Positions 16,813-26,024 of a stretch of DNA of 64,000 nucleotides are shown in pieces. Every line of letters starts with the position of its first letter. The stretch's first letter is position 1. This stretch comes from Cribrihabitans_A neustonicus (GTDB lineage: Bacteria; Pseudomonadota; Alphaproteobacteria; Rhodobacterales; Rhodobacteraceae): contig NZ_JBMERQ010000001.1 of the NCBI RefSeq assembly GCF_048820895.1, positions 558,001 to 622,000 on the forward strand, written 5' to 3'. The translations under genes and the position numbers were made by a program. Below the pieces are notes generated by a model, which was not told where the DNA came from, ran no database searches, and saw only the letters and a program-made list of their open reading frames with translations.

Positions 16813-18135
16813 TTACTTTTCAGGGATCAGCCCGCGCGGGCTGAACCTCAGCACCAGGAGCAGGATCAGCCCCATGGTGAACAGGCGCATGTGCGAGGCG
16901 CTCTCCAGAAGGTGCGCCTTGAGCGCACTGCCGTCAGCAAGGCCCGCTGTGACGACCTCGATCAGCATCAGCCCCATCGGCTCCACCTTGATCCAGAAGA
17001 ACCAGATCAGCAGACCGCCGAGCACGGCGCCGAAGTTGTTGCCCGAACCGCCCACGATCACCATCACCCAGATCAGGAAGGTAAAGCGCAGCGGATTGTA
17101 GGTGCCGGGCGTCAGTTGGCTGTCGAGCGTGGTCATCATCGCGCCCGCGATGCCGCAGATCGCCGAGCCGAGCACGAAAATCTGCAGGTGGCGGCGGGTC
17201 ACGTCCTTGCCCATGGCTTCGGCTGCGATCTCATTGTCGCGGATCGCGCGCATCATCCGGCCCCAGGGGCTCTTCAGTGCCATCTGCGCCATCCACAGGA
17301 TCACCAGCAGCACCACGGCAAAGAGCACCGCGTAGATCAGCTTCACGTAGATGGTGGAAGCCTCGACCGGGTTCAGCCCGAAGGAGGCCGCGCGCTCCAC
17401 AAAGCCGGGGTCGGCCTGCAGGTCGACCTCGTATGCCATGGGACGGGGCAGGCCGACCACGTTCTTCACGCCGCGCGACAGCCAGTCCTCGTTCTTCAGA
17501 ACTGCGATGATGATCTCGGCAATGCCCAGCGTTGCAATCGCCAGGTAGTCCGAGCGCAGCCCCAGCGCGGTCTTGCCAATCAGCCAGGCGGCTCCCGCCG
17601 CAAGCAGCCCGCCTGCGGGCCAGGCCAGGAGCACCGGCAGGCCCAGCCCGCCGATGTTGCCGGCCAGCGCCGGGTTGATCGCCTCGACGCCTTCAACACC
17701 GGGATCGAGCAGCGCGCGGTAGACAATGAAGCCCGCAACCAGCACCGCCACGATCAGCAGCCCGCGCAGCGTGCCCGCGGGCATCATGCGGGTGATCATG
17801 ATTGCGCCCGCAACCGTGAGCGCACCCAGCACCAGAGCCATCGCGATGCTGTAGCCGCCGGCACTCCAGGCGCCGGGCGCCGGCGCGGTGGAGGTGAGCA
17901 CCACGGCAAGGCCGCCAAGCGCGGTGAAGCCCATGATGCCGACGTTGAACAGCCCGGCAAAGCCCCACTGCAGGTTCACCCCCAGCGCCATGATGGCCGA
18001 GATCAGCCCCATGTTGAGGATCACCAGTGCGGTGTTCCAGGAGCCCGAGAAGAACAGGATGTCGGTCGCGCCTTCGGCCAGGATCAGCGCGGCGACAAAG
18101 ACGAACAGAAGCGAATGTTTGACAGTGCCGGTCAT
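16813..18135 (-). CDS. livM: Branched-chain amino-acid type ABC permease LivM
   Basis: A 440-residue inner-membrane permease of the HAAT/LivM family, with about ten hydrophobic segments. The EAA-like loop sits near GKTALGLRSDYLAIATLGIAE and a second family signature is SPWGRMMRAIRDNEIAAEAMG. It pairs with LivH to form the translocation pore for the importer of this operon. Its ATG overlaps the livH stop by four bases. It is the last gene of the operon. The transported compound is not fixed by the sequence; branched-chain amino acids are the family default. Confidence 0.9.
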   Translation of the reverse strand: MTGTVKHSLLFVFVAALILAEGATDILFFSGSWNTALVILNMGLISAIMALGVNLQWGFAGLFNVGIMGFTALGGLAVVLTSTAPAPGAWSAGGYSIAMALVLGALTVAGAIMITRMMPAGTLRGLLIVAVLVAGFIVYRALLDPGVEGVEAINPALAGNIGGLGLPVLLAWPAGGLLAAGAAWLIGKTALGLRSDYLAIATLGIAEIIIAVLKNEDWLSRGVKNVVGLPRPMAYEVDLQADPGFVERAASFGLNPVEASTIYVKLIYAVLFAVVLLVILWMAQMALKSPWGRMMRAIRDNEIAAEAMGKDVTRRHLQIFVLGSAICGIAGAMMTTLDSQLTPGTYNPLRFTFLIWVMVIVGGSGNNFGAVLGGLLIWFFWIKVEPMGLMLIEVVTAGLADGSALKAHLLESASHMRLFTMGLILLLVLRFSPRGLIPEK

Positions 18136-19145
18136 ACCGCTTTCCCTTTGAAGAGGCCCGTGGGCTTGAACAGGAGGACGACGACAAGCAGCGCGAAGGA
18201 AACCGCGAACTTGTAGTCGGTGCTCAAGAGCTGCACCAGGCCGTCCGGCGCCAGGCTTTCCGGCAGCGCGTAGGTCAGCACCTTCTTCCAGGCGTAGGTG
18301 ATCATCACCTCAGAGAACGCGATGATGAAGCCGCCCGCGATCGCCCCCAGCGGGCTGCCCAGCCCGCCAACGATGGCAGAGGCGAAGATAGGCAGAAGAA
18401 GCTGGAAATAGGTGAAGGGTTTGAACGACTTGTCGAGCCCGTAGAGCACGCCTGCAATAGTTGCGAGCGCCGCGACGATCATCCAGGTGTACATCACCAC
18501 GCGTTCGGGGTTGATGCCGGACAGCAGCGCCAGATCCTCGTTATCCGAATAGGCGCGCATCGACTTGCCGGTGCGGGTCTTGTTCAGGAACCAGAACAGA
18601 AGCGCCACAACGATCACCGCGGTGATCACTGTGATGGCCTGCGTCGTCTTGATCGCCAGGCCTTCGTCCAGCCCGGTCATCTGCTTGAAGGTGCGGGCGT
18701 TGATCAGGAAGCGCGCGCCATCGGCAAAGCGCTGGTCGTCCGGACCGATGATGAAGCGCACGAGGCCATTCATCATGAACATCACGCCCAGCGACACCAT
18801 CACGAAGATCACCGGCTTTGCCTTCTGCGCCCGGTAAAAGCGGTAGACGGTGCGGTCAGTGAAGAGCGCGATGGCAATGGTCGCGAGGATGCCGAGGGGC
18901 AGGGCGAGCAGGGCGGTCGGCAGCGGGCCGAGGTTGATCCCCATCGACTGGAACCACCAGGTGAACAGGATCGTCACCATCGCGCCAAATGCCATGGTGT
19001 CGCCGTGGGCAAAGTTGGAAAACCGCAGGATCCCGTAGACCAGGGTCACCCCAAGCGCGCCGAGGGCGAGCTGGCTGCCATAGGCCAGCCCCGGGACCAG
19101 CACGAAATTGGTAAGCGCCACTAGGGCGTTGAGAAGGTCCATCAC
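18132..19145 (-). CDS. livH: Branched-chain amino-acid type ABC permease LivH
   Basis: A 337-residue membrane permease of the LivH family and partner of LivM. Family features include the early segment GALGVTLVYGILRFSNFAHG, the loop TRTGKSMRAYSDNEDLALLSG and the glycine-rich IVGGLGSPLGAIAGGF near the C-terminus. It directly follows livF with no gap and overlaps livM by 4 bases, so all subunits are made from one message. Confidence 0.92.
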   Translation of the reverse strand: MMDLLNALVALTNFVLVPGLAYGSQLALGALGVTLVYGILRFSNFAHGDTMAFGAMVTILFTWWFQSMGINLGPLPTALLALPLGILATIAIALFTDRTVYRFYRAQKAKPVIFVMVSLGVMFMMNGLVRFIIGPDDQRFADGARFLINARTFKQMTGLDEGLAIKTTQAITVITAVIVVALLFWFLNKTRTGKSMRAYSDNEDLALLSGINPERVVMYTWMIVAALATIAGVLYGLDKSFKPFTYFQLLLPIFASAIVGGLGSPLGAIAGGFIIAFSEVMITYAWKKVLTYALPESLAPDGLVQLLSTDYKFAVSFALLVVVLLFKPTGLFKGKAV

Positions 19146-19976
19146 TCAGCCCCCCAGGAAAGATTTACGCACTTCGGGATCGGCCAGAAGCTCTTGCCCG
19201 GTGCCGGTATAGGCATTGCGGCCCTGCACGAGCACATAGCCTTTGTCCGCGATTTCAAGTGCTTGCTTGGCGTTCTGTTCCACCATCAGAATTGGCAGCC
19301 CGGTGCGGGCGACCTCGATGATGCGGTCGAACAGCTCGTCCATGACGATGGGCGAGACGCCCGCGGTGGGCTCGTCCAGCATCAGCACCTTGGGTTTGGT
19401 CATCAGCGCGCGGCCGACGGCCACCTGCTGGCGCTGGCCGCCGGACAGCTCGCCCGCGGGCTGATTGCGTTTCTCGCGCAGGATCGGGAACAGGTCATAG
19501 ACCTGCTCCATCGTGCCGCGGAAATCGTCGGTGCGGATGAAGGCACCCATCTCCAGGTTCTCCTCCACCGTCATTGAGGTGAAGATGTTGCTGGTCTGCG
19601 GCACGAAGCCCATGCCCTTGACCACCCGGTCCTGGGGGGAGAGCTGGGTGATGTCCTCGCCATCGAGCCGAACGGAGCCCGCACGCACGTCGAGCATCCC
19701 GAACACCGCCTTCATCGCGGTCGACTTGCCGGCGCCGTTCGGGCCGACGATGACCGCGATCTCGCCCTTGTCGACGGCGATGGTGCAGTCGTGCAGAATG
19801 TCCGGGCCTTTGCCATAGCCGCCCGTCATCGCCTCGCCGATCAGGAACGGGCCGCCGTCCACCTTGCGTGTGGGGCCGCTCTTCATGTGCGCCGGCTGCA
19901 TGGTGCCGGCACCCTGCGGGTTGGTGATCGAGGCGTCCTTGTTGCCGTGATCGTCCTGGTAGGGGTTGCCGCTCAT
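19146..19976 (-). CDS. livF: ABC transporter ATPase LivF with N-terminal extension
   Basis: A 276-residue ATPase of the LivF type. Walker A is GPNGAGKST, the signature is LSGGQRQQVAVGRAL and Walker B is KVLMLDEPTAGVSP. The first 40-45 residues, polar and rich in Gly, Asp, Asn and Pro, precede the ABC fold and are absent from the usual 235-240-residue LivF. An alternative start at M26 or M31 would shorten the extension, but the 4-base ATGA overlap with livG favours ATG 19976. It powers import together with LivG. Confidence 0.9.
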   Translation of the reverse strand: MSGNPYQDDHGNKDASITNPQGAGTMQPAHMKSGPTRKVDGGPFLIGEAMTGGYGKGPDILHDCTIAVDKGEIAVIVGPNGAGKSTAMKAVFGMLDVRAGSVRLDGEDITQLSPQDRVVKGMGFVPQTSNIFTSMTVEENLEMGAFIRTDDFRGTMEQVYDLFPILREKRNQPAGELSGGQRQQVAVGRALMTKPKVLMLDEPTAGVSPIVMDELFDRIIEVARTGLPILMVEQNAKQALEIADKGYVLVQGRNAYTGTGQELLADPEVRKSFLGG

Positions 19977-20761
19977 GTTCCCGCCTCCAGCTTATTCTTA
20001 TTTTTCAGACCGGTTCCGAGGTAGGCTTCAATCACCTGCTCGTTTGCCTTGATCTCGTCCAGGGTGCCTTCGGCCAGCTTCTTGCCTTCGGCCATGCAGA
20101 TCACCGGGTCGCAGAGGCGGTCGATGAATTCCATGTCGTGCTCAATCACCACGAAGGTATAGCCGCGCTCCTGATTGAGCCGTTTGATGGCGTCGGCGAT
20201 AGTGTAAAGCAGGGTGCGGTTTACGCCGGCGCCAACCTCGTCGAGGAAGACAATCTTGGCGTCCACCATCATGGTGCGGCCGAGTTCAAGCAGTTTCTTC
20301 TGCCCGCCGGAGATCTGGCCCGCCTTGAGGTCCGCGATATGGCTGATGGTGAGGAACTCCAGCACCTCGTCGGCCTTGGCGCGCAGCGCGCGTTCCTCGT
20401 CGGCGATGCGCTTGCGGCCGAACCAGGTGTTCCACAGCGTCTCCCCCGACTGGCCGCCCGGAACCATCATCAGGTTCTCGCGGCAGGTCATCGAGGAGAA
20501 TTCATGCGCGATCTGGAAGGTGCGCAGCAGACCTTTGTGGAACAGCGTGTGCGGCGGCAGGCCGGTGATGTCCTCGCCATCCATGGTGACGCGCCCGGAG
20601 GTCGGTTCCAGAACGCCTGCGATCACGTTGAAAAGTGTGGTTTTTCCCGCACCATTGGGTCCGATCAAACCGGTTATGGAGCCCTTTGCGATTTCAAGCG
20701 AGGCGCCATCCACCGCATGGAACCCGCCGAAGTGCTTGTGCAAGTCCTCGACGACGATCAT
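19973..20761 (-). CDS. livG: ABC transporter ATPase LivG
   Basis: A 262-residue ATPase of the LivG type. Walker A is GPNGAGKTTLFNVIAG, the signature is ISGGQKKLLELGRTM and Walker B is KIVFLDEVGAGVN. The usual glutamate-then-proline after Walker B is here DEVGAG instead of DEPTAG, a common variant in this subfamily. It follows the binding-protein gene after a 96-base spacer with a hairpin and overlaps livF by four bases. Confidence 0.92.
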   Translation of the reverse strand: MIVVEDLHKHFGGFHAVDGASLEIAKGSITGLIGPNGAGKTTLFNVIAGVLEPTSGRVTMDGEDITGLPPHTLFHKGLLRTFQIAHEFSSMTCRENLMMVPGGQSGETLWNTWFGRKRIADEERALRAKADEVLEFLTISHIADLKAGQISGGQKKLLELGRTMMVDAKIVFLDEVGAGVNRTLLYTIADAIKRLNQERGYTFVVIEHDMEFIDRLCDPVICMAEGKKLAEGTLDEIKANEQVIEAYLGTGLKNKNKLEAGT

Positions 20762-20807
20762 GTCATGTAATCCCCTAGCTGCATTTTGCAGCCCCTTTAA
20801 TTTGGAA

Positions 20808-20830
20808 CAGCCCGGGCGGAACCCGGGCTG
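20808..20830 (-). promoter_or_regulatory. Intercistronic hairpin between binding protein and livG
   Basis: A 9-bp perfect stem (CAGCCCGGG with CCCGGGCTG) 28 bases after the binding-protein stop, without a T-run. Such hairpins often stabilise the upstream message so that the binding protein is made in excess. Confidence 0.55.
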
Positions 20831-20857
20831 ATCGCTGCTAGCTGATGCGTGGCTGGA

Positions 20858-22051
20858 TCAGCGGAAGCGGACGGTCTCGTTCTTGCCGTCCTTGACTTCG
20901 ATCTCGCGGTAGGTGCCGGCGCTCTCACCCGGCTCGATCAGCTCGACGCCGGTTGCGCCCTCATAGTCGATCTCACCACCGTTCGCGAGGATCTCCAGCG
21001 CCTTGCCCAGTTCGCCCGGGTTGATCTTCTCACCCGGCGCGTTGGCGACATCCATCACCTTGCCGGCATAGTCGCCCGGCTTCATCGAGCCCGCCGCCTG
21101 CATCGCCAGCATCAGAAGCGCGGCAGCGTCATAGCTTTCGCCGGTGAAGGAGGTGGTGCCATCAAAGCCGGCTTCCTTGGCCATCTCGGCAAAGATACCC
21201 GCGCCTTCACTGTCAGAGCCCGCGATCTGGCCGAACGAGCCGTCGAGATCAGGGCCGACGTTCTTGGGCAGGGAGTCGCCAATCATGCCGTTCGGCAGGC
21301 CGAAGGTGTCGAACGCGCCGCTGTCCAGTGCCGAGCGGATGATGCCCAGTCCGCCCTGGTCGAGGTAGCCTGCAACCACCAGAATGTCGCCACCGGCCGA
21401 GGCCAGCGAGGCCACTTCAGCCGAGTAGTCGCCCTTGCCGTCTTCATGCGCGGCAACGATGGTCACTTCGCCGCCCTTGGCTTCGAACGCCTTGGAGATC
21501 GAATCCGACAGGCCCTTGCCAAAATCATTGTTGGTATAGGTGATGGCGATCGACTCGACACCACGGTCGGTCAGGATGTCGGCCATGATCTCACCTTCGC
21601 GCGCGTCCGACGGCGCGGTGCGGAAGAACAGCCCGTTGTCTTCCATCGCGCTCAGCCCCGGAGAGGTGGCGGAGGGCGAAATCATCACCATACCGTTGGC
21701 CAGAGCAACGTTCTGAAGAACAGCGCCCGTGACGCCGGAACAGTCGCTGCCCATGATGCCGCTGACGCCTTCGGCGATCAGCTTCTCGGCATTTGCAACC
21801 GCAAGGCCATTGTCGATGCAGCCGGTATCGGCGCGCACCGGGGTCACCGTGGCGCCGTCAAGCAGCTTGCCGGATTTGGTGACTTCCTCCATCGCCAGCT
21901 CCGCCGAGGCAGCCATGTTCGGGCTCAGCGATTCAATCGGGCCGGTGTAGCCAAGCAGCACCCCGATCTTCACTTCCTTGGCGTGGCCGCCGGCGAAGGC
22001 GGTGCCCGCGGTCAGCGCGGCAGCCGCGGTGGCCATCAGCAGTTTTTTCAT
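20858..22051 (-). CDS. ABC transporter periplasmic binding protein (HAAT family)
   Basis: A 397-residue periplasmic solute-binding protein of the Leu/Ile/Val-binding family and first gene of the importer operon. The signal peptide is MKKLLMATAAAALTAGTAFA with cleavage near AFAGG. The mature part begins VKIGVLLGYTGPIESL, as usual for type I binding proteins, and a substrate-pocket segment is ISPSATSPGLS. The start is ATG 22051 with GGGAG nine bases upstream; an in-frame upstream ATG would spoil the signal peptide. The ligand is not determined; family members also bind amides, urea or aromatic compounds. Confidence 0.92.
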   Translation of the reverse strand: MKKLLMATAAAALTAGTAFAGGHAKEVKIGVLLGYTGPIESLSPNMAASAELAMEEVTKSGKLLDGATVTPVRADTGCIDNGLAVANAEKLIAEGVSGIMGSDCSGVTGAVLQNVALANGMVMISPSATSPGLSAMEDNGLFFRTAPSDAREGEIMADILTDRGVESIAITYTNNDFGKGLSDSISKAFEAKGGEVTIVAAHEDGKGDYSAEVASLASAGGDILVVAGYLDQGGLGIIRSALDSGAFDTFGLPNGMIGDSLPKNVGPDLDGSFGQIAGSDSEGAGIFAEMAKEAGFDGTTSFTGESYDAAALLMLAMQAAGSMKPGDYAGKVMDVANAPGEKINPGELGKALEILANGGEIDYEGATGVELIEPGESAGTYREIEVKDGKNETVRFR

Positions 22052-22245
22052 CTGTAAACTCCCATTGTTGGAACACACGAAAATGTTCCCTTCGGACCCT
22101 AGGCAAGGCGGTTACAAAAGAAAAGTTCTTATTGAACCCGCCCGGATGCCCGGAATCCCCTCCTCCTTGGCCGCGCGGTTCTTGAATGTTGTGGCGCGGC
22201 TCCGGCAGGCGTTTATATCGAAAGCGGCATAAGGGAAAGACTTTC

Positions 22246-23349
22246 ATGGTACGGACACTCCTCTTCCTGACGCTTGCCGTGCTGCTGGGGCCGCTGATGC
22301 GCCCTGCAATGGCCGAAACGCTTCCCAGCAGCATGGGCGAACTGCGTCTCACCCGCATGGCTGAAGGGCTGGATGTGCCCTGGGGCTTCGACTTCCTGCC
22401 CGACGGCGGTGTCCTGGTCACCGAGCGGCGAGGACGGCTTTACTACCTTCGGGACGGGCAGAAGCGGCGTGTCGAAGGGGTGCCGGCGGTGGCGGCGGAG
22501 GGCCAGGGCGGGCTGCTGGACGTGATGGTGCCGCGCGACTTTGCCCGCTCGCGGGAAGTGTTCCTTACTCTCTCCCGCCGCCAGGGCCGCGGCGCAGGCA
22601 CCGCAGTCGCCAAGGGCCGGCTCGACCCGAGCAACGGCCGCCTTGATGGCGTTCGGGTCATCTTCGAGGCTGCTCCGGGCGCCCGCGGCGGGCGCCACTT
22701 CGGCTCCCGCATCATCGAAGCGCCAGACGGAACGGTATTTGTCTCCCTCGGCGAGCGCGGCGACCGCTCCAGCGCACAGAACCTGCGGCTGCATCAGGGC
22801 TCCATCGTCCGCATCAACCGGGACGGCTCAATTCCGTCCGATAACCCTTTCATCAAAAATCAGAATGCCCGGCCCGAGATCTGGTCTTACGGCCATCGCA
22901 ACCCGCAGGGAATGGGGCTGGATCTGAAGGGGCGGCTGTGGATCTCGGAGCATGGCGCGCGCGGCGGCGACGAGGTGAACCTGATTGTGAAGGGCGCAAA
23001 CTATGGCTGGCCGGTGATTTCCTACGGGCGCCATTACTCCGGCGCCAAGATCGGCGAGGGCGTCGCGAAGGAAGGCATGCAGCAGCCGGAGTGGTACTGG
23101 GACCCCTCCATCGCGCCCTCCGGCCTGATGGTCTATTCAGGGGCGCTCTGGCCGGAGTGGCGAGGTGATATTTTCGTGGGCTCGCTGAAGTTCAACTACA
23201 TATCGCGCCTGGAAGGCACGCCCTTGAAGGAACGCGAGCGGCTGCAGAGCCCCGAAACCGGCCGCATCCGTGCGGTGAAGGAAGCGCCTGACGGCAGCAT
23301 CTGGTTCGCCTCGGAAACCGAGGGGGCGCTGTTCCGGATCTCGCGCTGA
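22246..23349 (+). CDS. PQQ-dependent aldose-type sugar dehydrogenase
   Basis: A 367-residue exported six-bladed beta-propeller of the soluble PQQ glucose dehydrogenase/YliI family. A signal peptide (LLFLTLAVLLGPLMRPAMA) is followed by GLDVPWGFDFLPDGGVLVTERRG, a typical first blade. The cofactor/metal region includes RHFGSRIIEAPDGTVFVSLGERGDR and YGHRNPQGMGLD. It oxidises sugars or related alcohols in the periplasm using PQQ, or it may have another cofactor as in some homologues. The start is ATG 22246; an open frame extends upstream but without a signal. It stands alone, divergent from the importer operon. Confidence 0.88.
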   Translation: MVRTLLFLTLAVLLGPLMRPAMAETLPSSMGELRLTRMAEGLDVPWGFDFLPDGGVLVTERRGRLYYLRDGQKRRVEGVPAVAAEGQGGLLDVMVPRDFARSREVFLTLSRRQGRGAGTAVAKGRLDPSNGRLDGVRVIFEAAPGARGGRHFGSRIIEAPDGTVFVSLGERGDRSSAQNLRLHQGSIVRINRDGSIPSDNPFIKNQNARPEIWSYGHRNPQGMGLDLKGRLWISEHGARGGDEVNLIVKGANYGWPVISYGRHYSGAKIGEGVAKEGMQQPEWYWDPSIAPSGLMVYSGALWPEWRGDIFVGSLKFNYISRLEGTPLKERERLQSPETGRIRAVKEAPDGSIWFASETEGALFRISR

Positions 23350-23386
23350 GGCGCCGCCCGGCACGGAGCGCTTCCTGCCAGGCCTC

Positions 23387-24391
23387 TTAGGCCTTGTGCG
23401 TCGCCGCTTTACTGCCGCGCTCGCGGTAGGGAGTGGTGTCGTAATGCGCCCGGTAGCACTTGGAGAAATGCGAGGGTGACGCAAAACCGCAGGCGAGCGC
23501 CACGTTGATCACGCTCATGTCAGTTTGCATCAGGAGGTTGCGCGCTTTCTGCAGCCGTAACTCCATATAGTAACGCTTGGGCGAACGGTTCAGATAGCGG
23601 CGGAACAGGCGCTCCAGCTGGCGGGTAGACATACCGACATCCTGGGCCAGCACCGAGGGGCTGATCGGCTCTTCAATATTGGCTTCCATCATCTGGATAA
23701 CCATAGACAATTTTGGATGTCTCACGCCGATGCGCGTGGGGATGGACAGCCGCTGAACGTCCTGGTCGGTGCGGATCGAGGAATAGATCAGCTGGTCCGC
23801 CACTGCATTGGCCAGTTCCTCACCGTGGTCATTGGCAATCAGCTTCAGCATCAGGTCGATAGAGGAGGTGCCGCCTGCGGTCGACAGCCGGTTGCCGTCG
23901 ACCACAAACACCGACTTGGTCAGGTTCACCTCTTCGAACTCCTCGGCAAAGCTGTCGGCGTTTTCCCAGTGGATGGTGGCGCGCTTACCGTCCAGCAGCC
24001 CGGCTTTTGCCAGCGTGTAGGCCGCGGTGCACAGGCCGCCAACCATCAGCCCCTTGCGGGCCTCACGCCGCAGCCAGGCCAGCAGCTTCTTTGTGGTGGC
24101 CTCCTGCACCGCAATGCCGGAACAGACCAAGACGACATCGTCGCGCTGCAGCTCGCTGAGGTCGCCATCTACCGAAAATGTCGTGCCGGCCGAGCAGGTT
24201 ACCGTCTCTCCGCCTTCACCCGCCAGCGTCCAGGTGTAGATTTCGCGACCGGCCATGCGGTTGGCAATGCGCAGGCATTCAACGGCAGAGGCAAATGACA
24301 GCATGGTGAACTTGTCGAGCAGCACAAAAACGAACCGTTTCGGCTGGCCGGCGGCAATGCTGGAAGTGGCAGGCTTGCGTTGCGTCGGCAT
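23387..24391 (-). CDS. GlxA-type AraC-family regulator (CdhR/GbdR-like)
   Basis: A 334-residue regulator with a DJ-1/PfpI-like domain at residues about 18-190 (FVFVLLDKFTMLSFASAVE, LVCSGIAVQEATTK) and an AraC double helix-turn-helix at about 225-325 (ISPSVLAQDVGMSTRQLERL, VALACGFASPSHFSKCYRAH). Relatives such as CdhR and GbdR sense carnitine or glycine betaine. A link to glycine betaine made by TmpAB elsewhere in the window is attractive but unsupported by local context. Its stop is 38 bases from that of the convergent dehydrogenase. Confidence 0.88.
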   Translation of the reverse strand: MPTQRKPATSSIAAGQPKRFVFVLLDKFTMLSFASAVECLRIANRMAGREIYTWTLAGEGGETVTCSAGTTFSVDGDLSELQRDDVVLVCSGIAVQEATTKKLLAWLRREARKGLMVGGLCTAAYTLAKAGLLDGKRATIHWENADSFAEEFEEVNLTKSVFVVDGNRLSTAGGTSSIDLMLKLIANDHGEELANAVADQLIYSSIRTDQDVQRLSIPTRIGVRHPKLSMVIQMMEANIEEPISPSVLAQDVGMSTRQLERLFRRYLNRSPKRYYMELRLQKARNLLMQTDMSVINVALACGFASPSHFSKCYRAHYDTTPYRERGSKAATHKA

Positions 24392-24570
24392 GGCAGGCGT
24401 CCTTCAAAATGCAGTCGCACCGCGGGAGTGATCCGCGGATGTTCAGAAACCGTGTTCACAGCTTGGACGCCGGGTCAAGTAGGGCGGATTCTAAACTGGC
24501 CAGCCCAGCTGCTATTTTGTATAGAACACTCCAATTATTCCAGAAATATCCCATAGGCGGAGACAAGGTC

Positions 24571-25941
24571 ATGAGCGAATGGCAAAAATCGGACTGGCGC
24601 AGCAAGCCGCGGGTGCAGATGCCGGAGTATACCGATGCGGCAGCGCTGCAGGCGGTTGAGGCTCAGCTGTCCAAATATCCGCCTCTGGTCTTCGCTGGCG
24701 AAGCCCGCCGGCTGAAGCAGCACCTCGCTGCCGCGGGGCGCGGCGAAGCCTTTCTGCTGCAGGGTGGCGACTGCGCCGAGAGTTTCGACCAGTTCAGTGC
24801 CGACGGCATCCGCGACACCTTCAAGGTGATGCTGCAAATGGCGATGGTGCTGACCTATGGCGCCAAGGTGCCGGTTGTGAAGGTCGGCCGCATGGCGGGC
24901 CAGTTCGCCAAGCCGCGCAGCGCGCCAACCGAGACCGTAGGCGGCGTCGAGCTGCCGAGCTACCGCGGTGACATCATCAACGACCTCGCCTTCAGCGAAG
25001 GCGCGCGCCGCCCCGATCCCGCACGCATGCTGCAGGCCTACACCCAGGCCGCGGCCACTGTGAACCTGCTGCGCGCCTTCTCCACCGGCGGTTACGCAGA
25101 TGTGCATCAGGTGCATGCCTGGACCCTTGGCTTCACCGAAAGCGAGAAGGCCGAAGCCTACCGCGAGATGGCCAACCGCATCACCGACACGCTCGACTTC
25201 ATGCAGGCAGCCGGCGTCAATAGCGATACCGCGCACACCCTGCATACGGTAGAGTTCTACACCAGCCATGAAGGCCTGCTTCTGGAATACGAAGAGGCAC
25301 TGACACGGCTTGATTCCACCTCCGGCAAATGGCTGGCTGGTTCCGGCCACATGCTGTGGATCGGCGACCGTACCCGGCAGCCCGATGGCGCCCATGTGGA
25401 GTTCTGCCGCGGCGTGCTGAACCCGATCGGCCTGAAATGCGGGCCCACCACCACGGCCGAGGATCTGAAGGTGCTGATGGCCAAGCTGAACCCTGACAAC
25501 GAGGAGGGTAAGCTCACCCTGATCGCGCGGTTCGGCGCCGGCAAGGCCGGCGAGCATTTGCCGCGACTCGTCAAGGCGGTGAAGGAAGAGGGCGCCAACG
25601 TGACCTGGGTGTGCGACCCGATGCATGGCAATACAATCAAGTCCTCCACCGGGTACAAAACCCGCCCCTTCGACTCTGTGCTGCGCGAGGTGCGCGACTT
25701 CTTCGCGGTGCATACCGCCGAGGGCACCACGCCGGGCGGTGTGCACTTCGAGATGACTGGCCAGGACGTGACCGAATGCACCGGCGGCGTGCGCGCGGTG
25801 ACCGAGGAGGACCTCTCGGACCGCTACCACACTGCCTGCGACCCGCGCCTTAACGCCAGCCAGTCGCTGGAACTGGCCTTCCTGGTGGCCGAGGAGCTCT
25901 CTACATTGCGCCAGTCCCAGCAGCCGCGCCAGACCGGCTGA
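24571..25941 (+). CDS. Class II 3-deoxy-7-phosphoheptulonate synthase
   Basis: A 456-residue class II (plant/Mycobacterium-like) DAHP synthase. It condenses phosphoenolpyruvate and erythrose 4-phosphate in the first step of the shikimate pathway. Signature regions are LLQGGDCAESFDQF near residue 65, VGRMAGQFAKPRS, and the C-terminal VTWVCDPMHGNT and TECTGG. The start is ATG 24571, behind GGCGGAGACAAGG; upstream in-frame codons give a non-homologous extension and lie in the regulator's promoter region. Length agrees with the family. It is divergent from the GlxA-type regulator. Confidence 0.95.
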   Translation: MSEWQKSDWRSKPRVQMPEYTDAAALQAVEAQLSKYPPLVFAGEARRLKQHLAAAGRGEAFLLQGGDCAESFDQFSADGIRDTFKVMLQMAMVLTYGAKVPVVKVGRMAGQFAKPRSAPTETVGGVELPSYRGDIINDLAFSEGARRPDPARMLQAYTQAAATVNLLRAFSTGGYADVHQVHAWTLGFTESEKAEAYREMANRITDTLDFMQAAGVNSDTAHTLHTVEFYTSHEGLLLEYEEALTRLDSTSGKWLAGSGHMLWIGDRTRQPDGAHVEFCRGVLNPIGLKCGPTTTAEDLKVLMAKLNPDNEEGKLTLIARFGAGKAGEHLPRLVKAVKEEGANVTWVCDPMHGNTIKSSTGYKTRPFDSVLREVRDFFAVHTAEGTTPGGVHFEMTGQDVTECTGGVRAVTEEDLSDRYHTACDPRLNASQSLELAFLVAEELSTLRQSQQPRQTG

Positions 25942-25971
25942 GCCGCGGCGGGGCGGCAGCAAGAAAAAAAC

Positions 25972-26013
25972 GGGCCGCAGCTTCTCGTAAGGGGGCTGCG
26001 GCCTTTGTTTGTT
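25972..26013. terminator. Bidirectional terminator, DAHP synthase/tetR
   Basis: An 8-bp GC stem (GGCCGCAG with CTGCGGCC) has T-rich sequence on the plus side and seven A (minus-strand T) on the other, between convergent genes. Confidence 0.85.
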
Positions 26014-26024
26014 CGGTATTCCGG

